A stretch of DNA of 64,000 bases from Eutypella sp. D-1 (taxonomy: Eukaryota > Ascomycota > Sordariomycetes > Xylariales > Diatrypaceae): NCBI GenBank assembly GCA_023313575.1, contig JAJTTP010000011.1, forward strand, positions 434,001-498,000, in the 5' to 3' direction. The notes beneath the pieces are model-generated. The model ran no database searches. It was not told the DNA's origin and saw only the letters and a program-made list of their open reading frames with translations. How positions within the stretch are numbered: the stretch's first letter is position 1; each line of letters begins with the position of its first letter. The translations under genes were made by a program, and so were the position numbers. Of this stretch, positions 63,464 through 64,000 are shown piece after piece.

Positions 63464-64000
63464 ATGCGGTTCCTTACGAGCTTTCTGCTTGCCGCCACGG
63501 CGGTTCAAGGCCACTGTATGCCATTCTCCCTAACAGCCTTGTTATAATCTGTCTTGGGGTGCCGTCCAGCTTGACTAACGCATGAGAATCAAAATAAGAC
63601 ACGTTCCCACGACTGGTGGTGAACGGCAAGTCTGAAGCGGCAGACTGGACAGCAACACGAATGACGAAAAACGCACAGAGCAAGCAGGGGATTGAGAATG
63701 TGGAGAGTCCAGACATCCGATGCTACCAGTCGCGGAACGCGGCGGAGGTGATGGAGGTTCCTGCCGGCGCCGAAGTGCATTATATCTCGACGCAGCAGGT
63801 CAACCACCCAGGCCCCACACAGTACTATCTCGCCAAAGTCCCCGAGGGCCAGAACGCTGCCACCTGGGACGGGGCTGGTGCTGTTTGGTTCAAGATTCAT
63901 ACCACCAAGCCTACCGTTGATGCTAATAAGCAGATGACTTGGCCTGGGCAGAGTGAGACTTCCCTTTTCTGTCATTTCATGTTGGGATTCAAGCCCTATC
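63464..64000 (+). CDS. AA9 lytic polysaccharide monooxygenase, 3' end outside window
   Basis: Secreted copper enzyme that oxidatively cleaves cellulose or related beta-glucans. Exons 63464-63515, 63599-63952 and beyond; the second donor GTGAGA keeps phase, but the last exon(s) lie past the window. The first exon encodes a 17-residue signal peptide ([15 protein letters not shown]) ending just before His, which becomes the mature N-terminus and first copper ligand of the histidine brace. The mature start reads [11 protein letters not shown], a typical AA9 opening. Later blocks are DIRCYQS (a disulfide Cys), [26 protein letters not shown] (a second copper-ligand His lies in the HPGP segment) and WFKIHTT. 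No CBM can be seen because the 3' end is missing. Suggests a plant-biomass-degrading lifestyle. Confidence 0.92.

Overview
This window reads as nuclear DNA of a filamentous ascomycete (Pezizomycotina, most likely Sordariomycetes; inferred, not proven). Genes are split by short 50-130 base introns with GTAAGT-like donors. Intergenic DNA is long and only moderately GC-rich, and it carries scattered CTAGGTACCTAGGTA-type palindromes. Gene content is typical of such fungi: fungal P450s, a fungal terpene cyclase, an NLP, an AA9 LPMO, a SAT4/rhodopsin-like membrane protein and an OPT transporter.

Layout. The left edge (1-5.5 kb) has a FATP/FAT1-type acyl-CoA synthetase cut by the window end and an unrecognised three-exon gene. 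From 7 to 13.4 kb lies a compact secondary-metabolism group: a seven-exon P450, a divergently transcribed glycosyltransferase-like gene, and a convergent seven-exon class I terpene cyclase. From 15.5 to 29.2 kb the accessory content continues: a small CCCH zinc-finger gene, a broken PRISE/iridoid-synthase-like reductase, an HSL-type alpha/beta hydrolase, a second P450, a necrosis-inducing NLP and an intact PRISE-like reductase. About 4.6 kb with little coding potential follows, including a GC-rich island. From 33.9 to 43 kb is a run of SAT4-type membrane protein, biotin protein ligase, COA4-like twin-CX9C protein, MGM101 and a TB2/DP1/HVA22 (REEP/Yop1) protein; the last four are housekeeping genes. 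From 46 to 64 kb a D-2-hydroxyacid dehydrogenase, an FAD monooxygenase, a 63-residue Ser/Gly-rich protein, a decayed OPT transporter, a GNAT acetyltransferase, a repeat-bearing single-pass membrane protein and the 5' part of an AA9 LPMO are separated by long gene-poor gaps.

The most interesting coherent unit is the terpene cyclase/P450/glycosyltransferase group, possibly extended to the PRISE reductases, the hydrolase and the second P450. The cyclase would make a hydrocarbon or alcohol, the P450s would oxidise it, and the transferase, hydrolase and reductase could tailor it. Two genes (OPT transporter, one PRISE copy) carry several independent disabling changes. Several other genes show single-base frame problems, so local assembly indels should be kept in mind. 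All exon structures were worked out by eye from splice signals, reading phase and remembered family conservation; no alignment was run.
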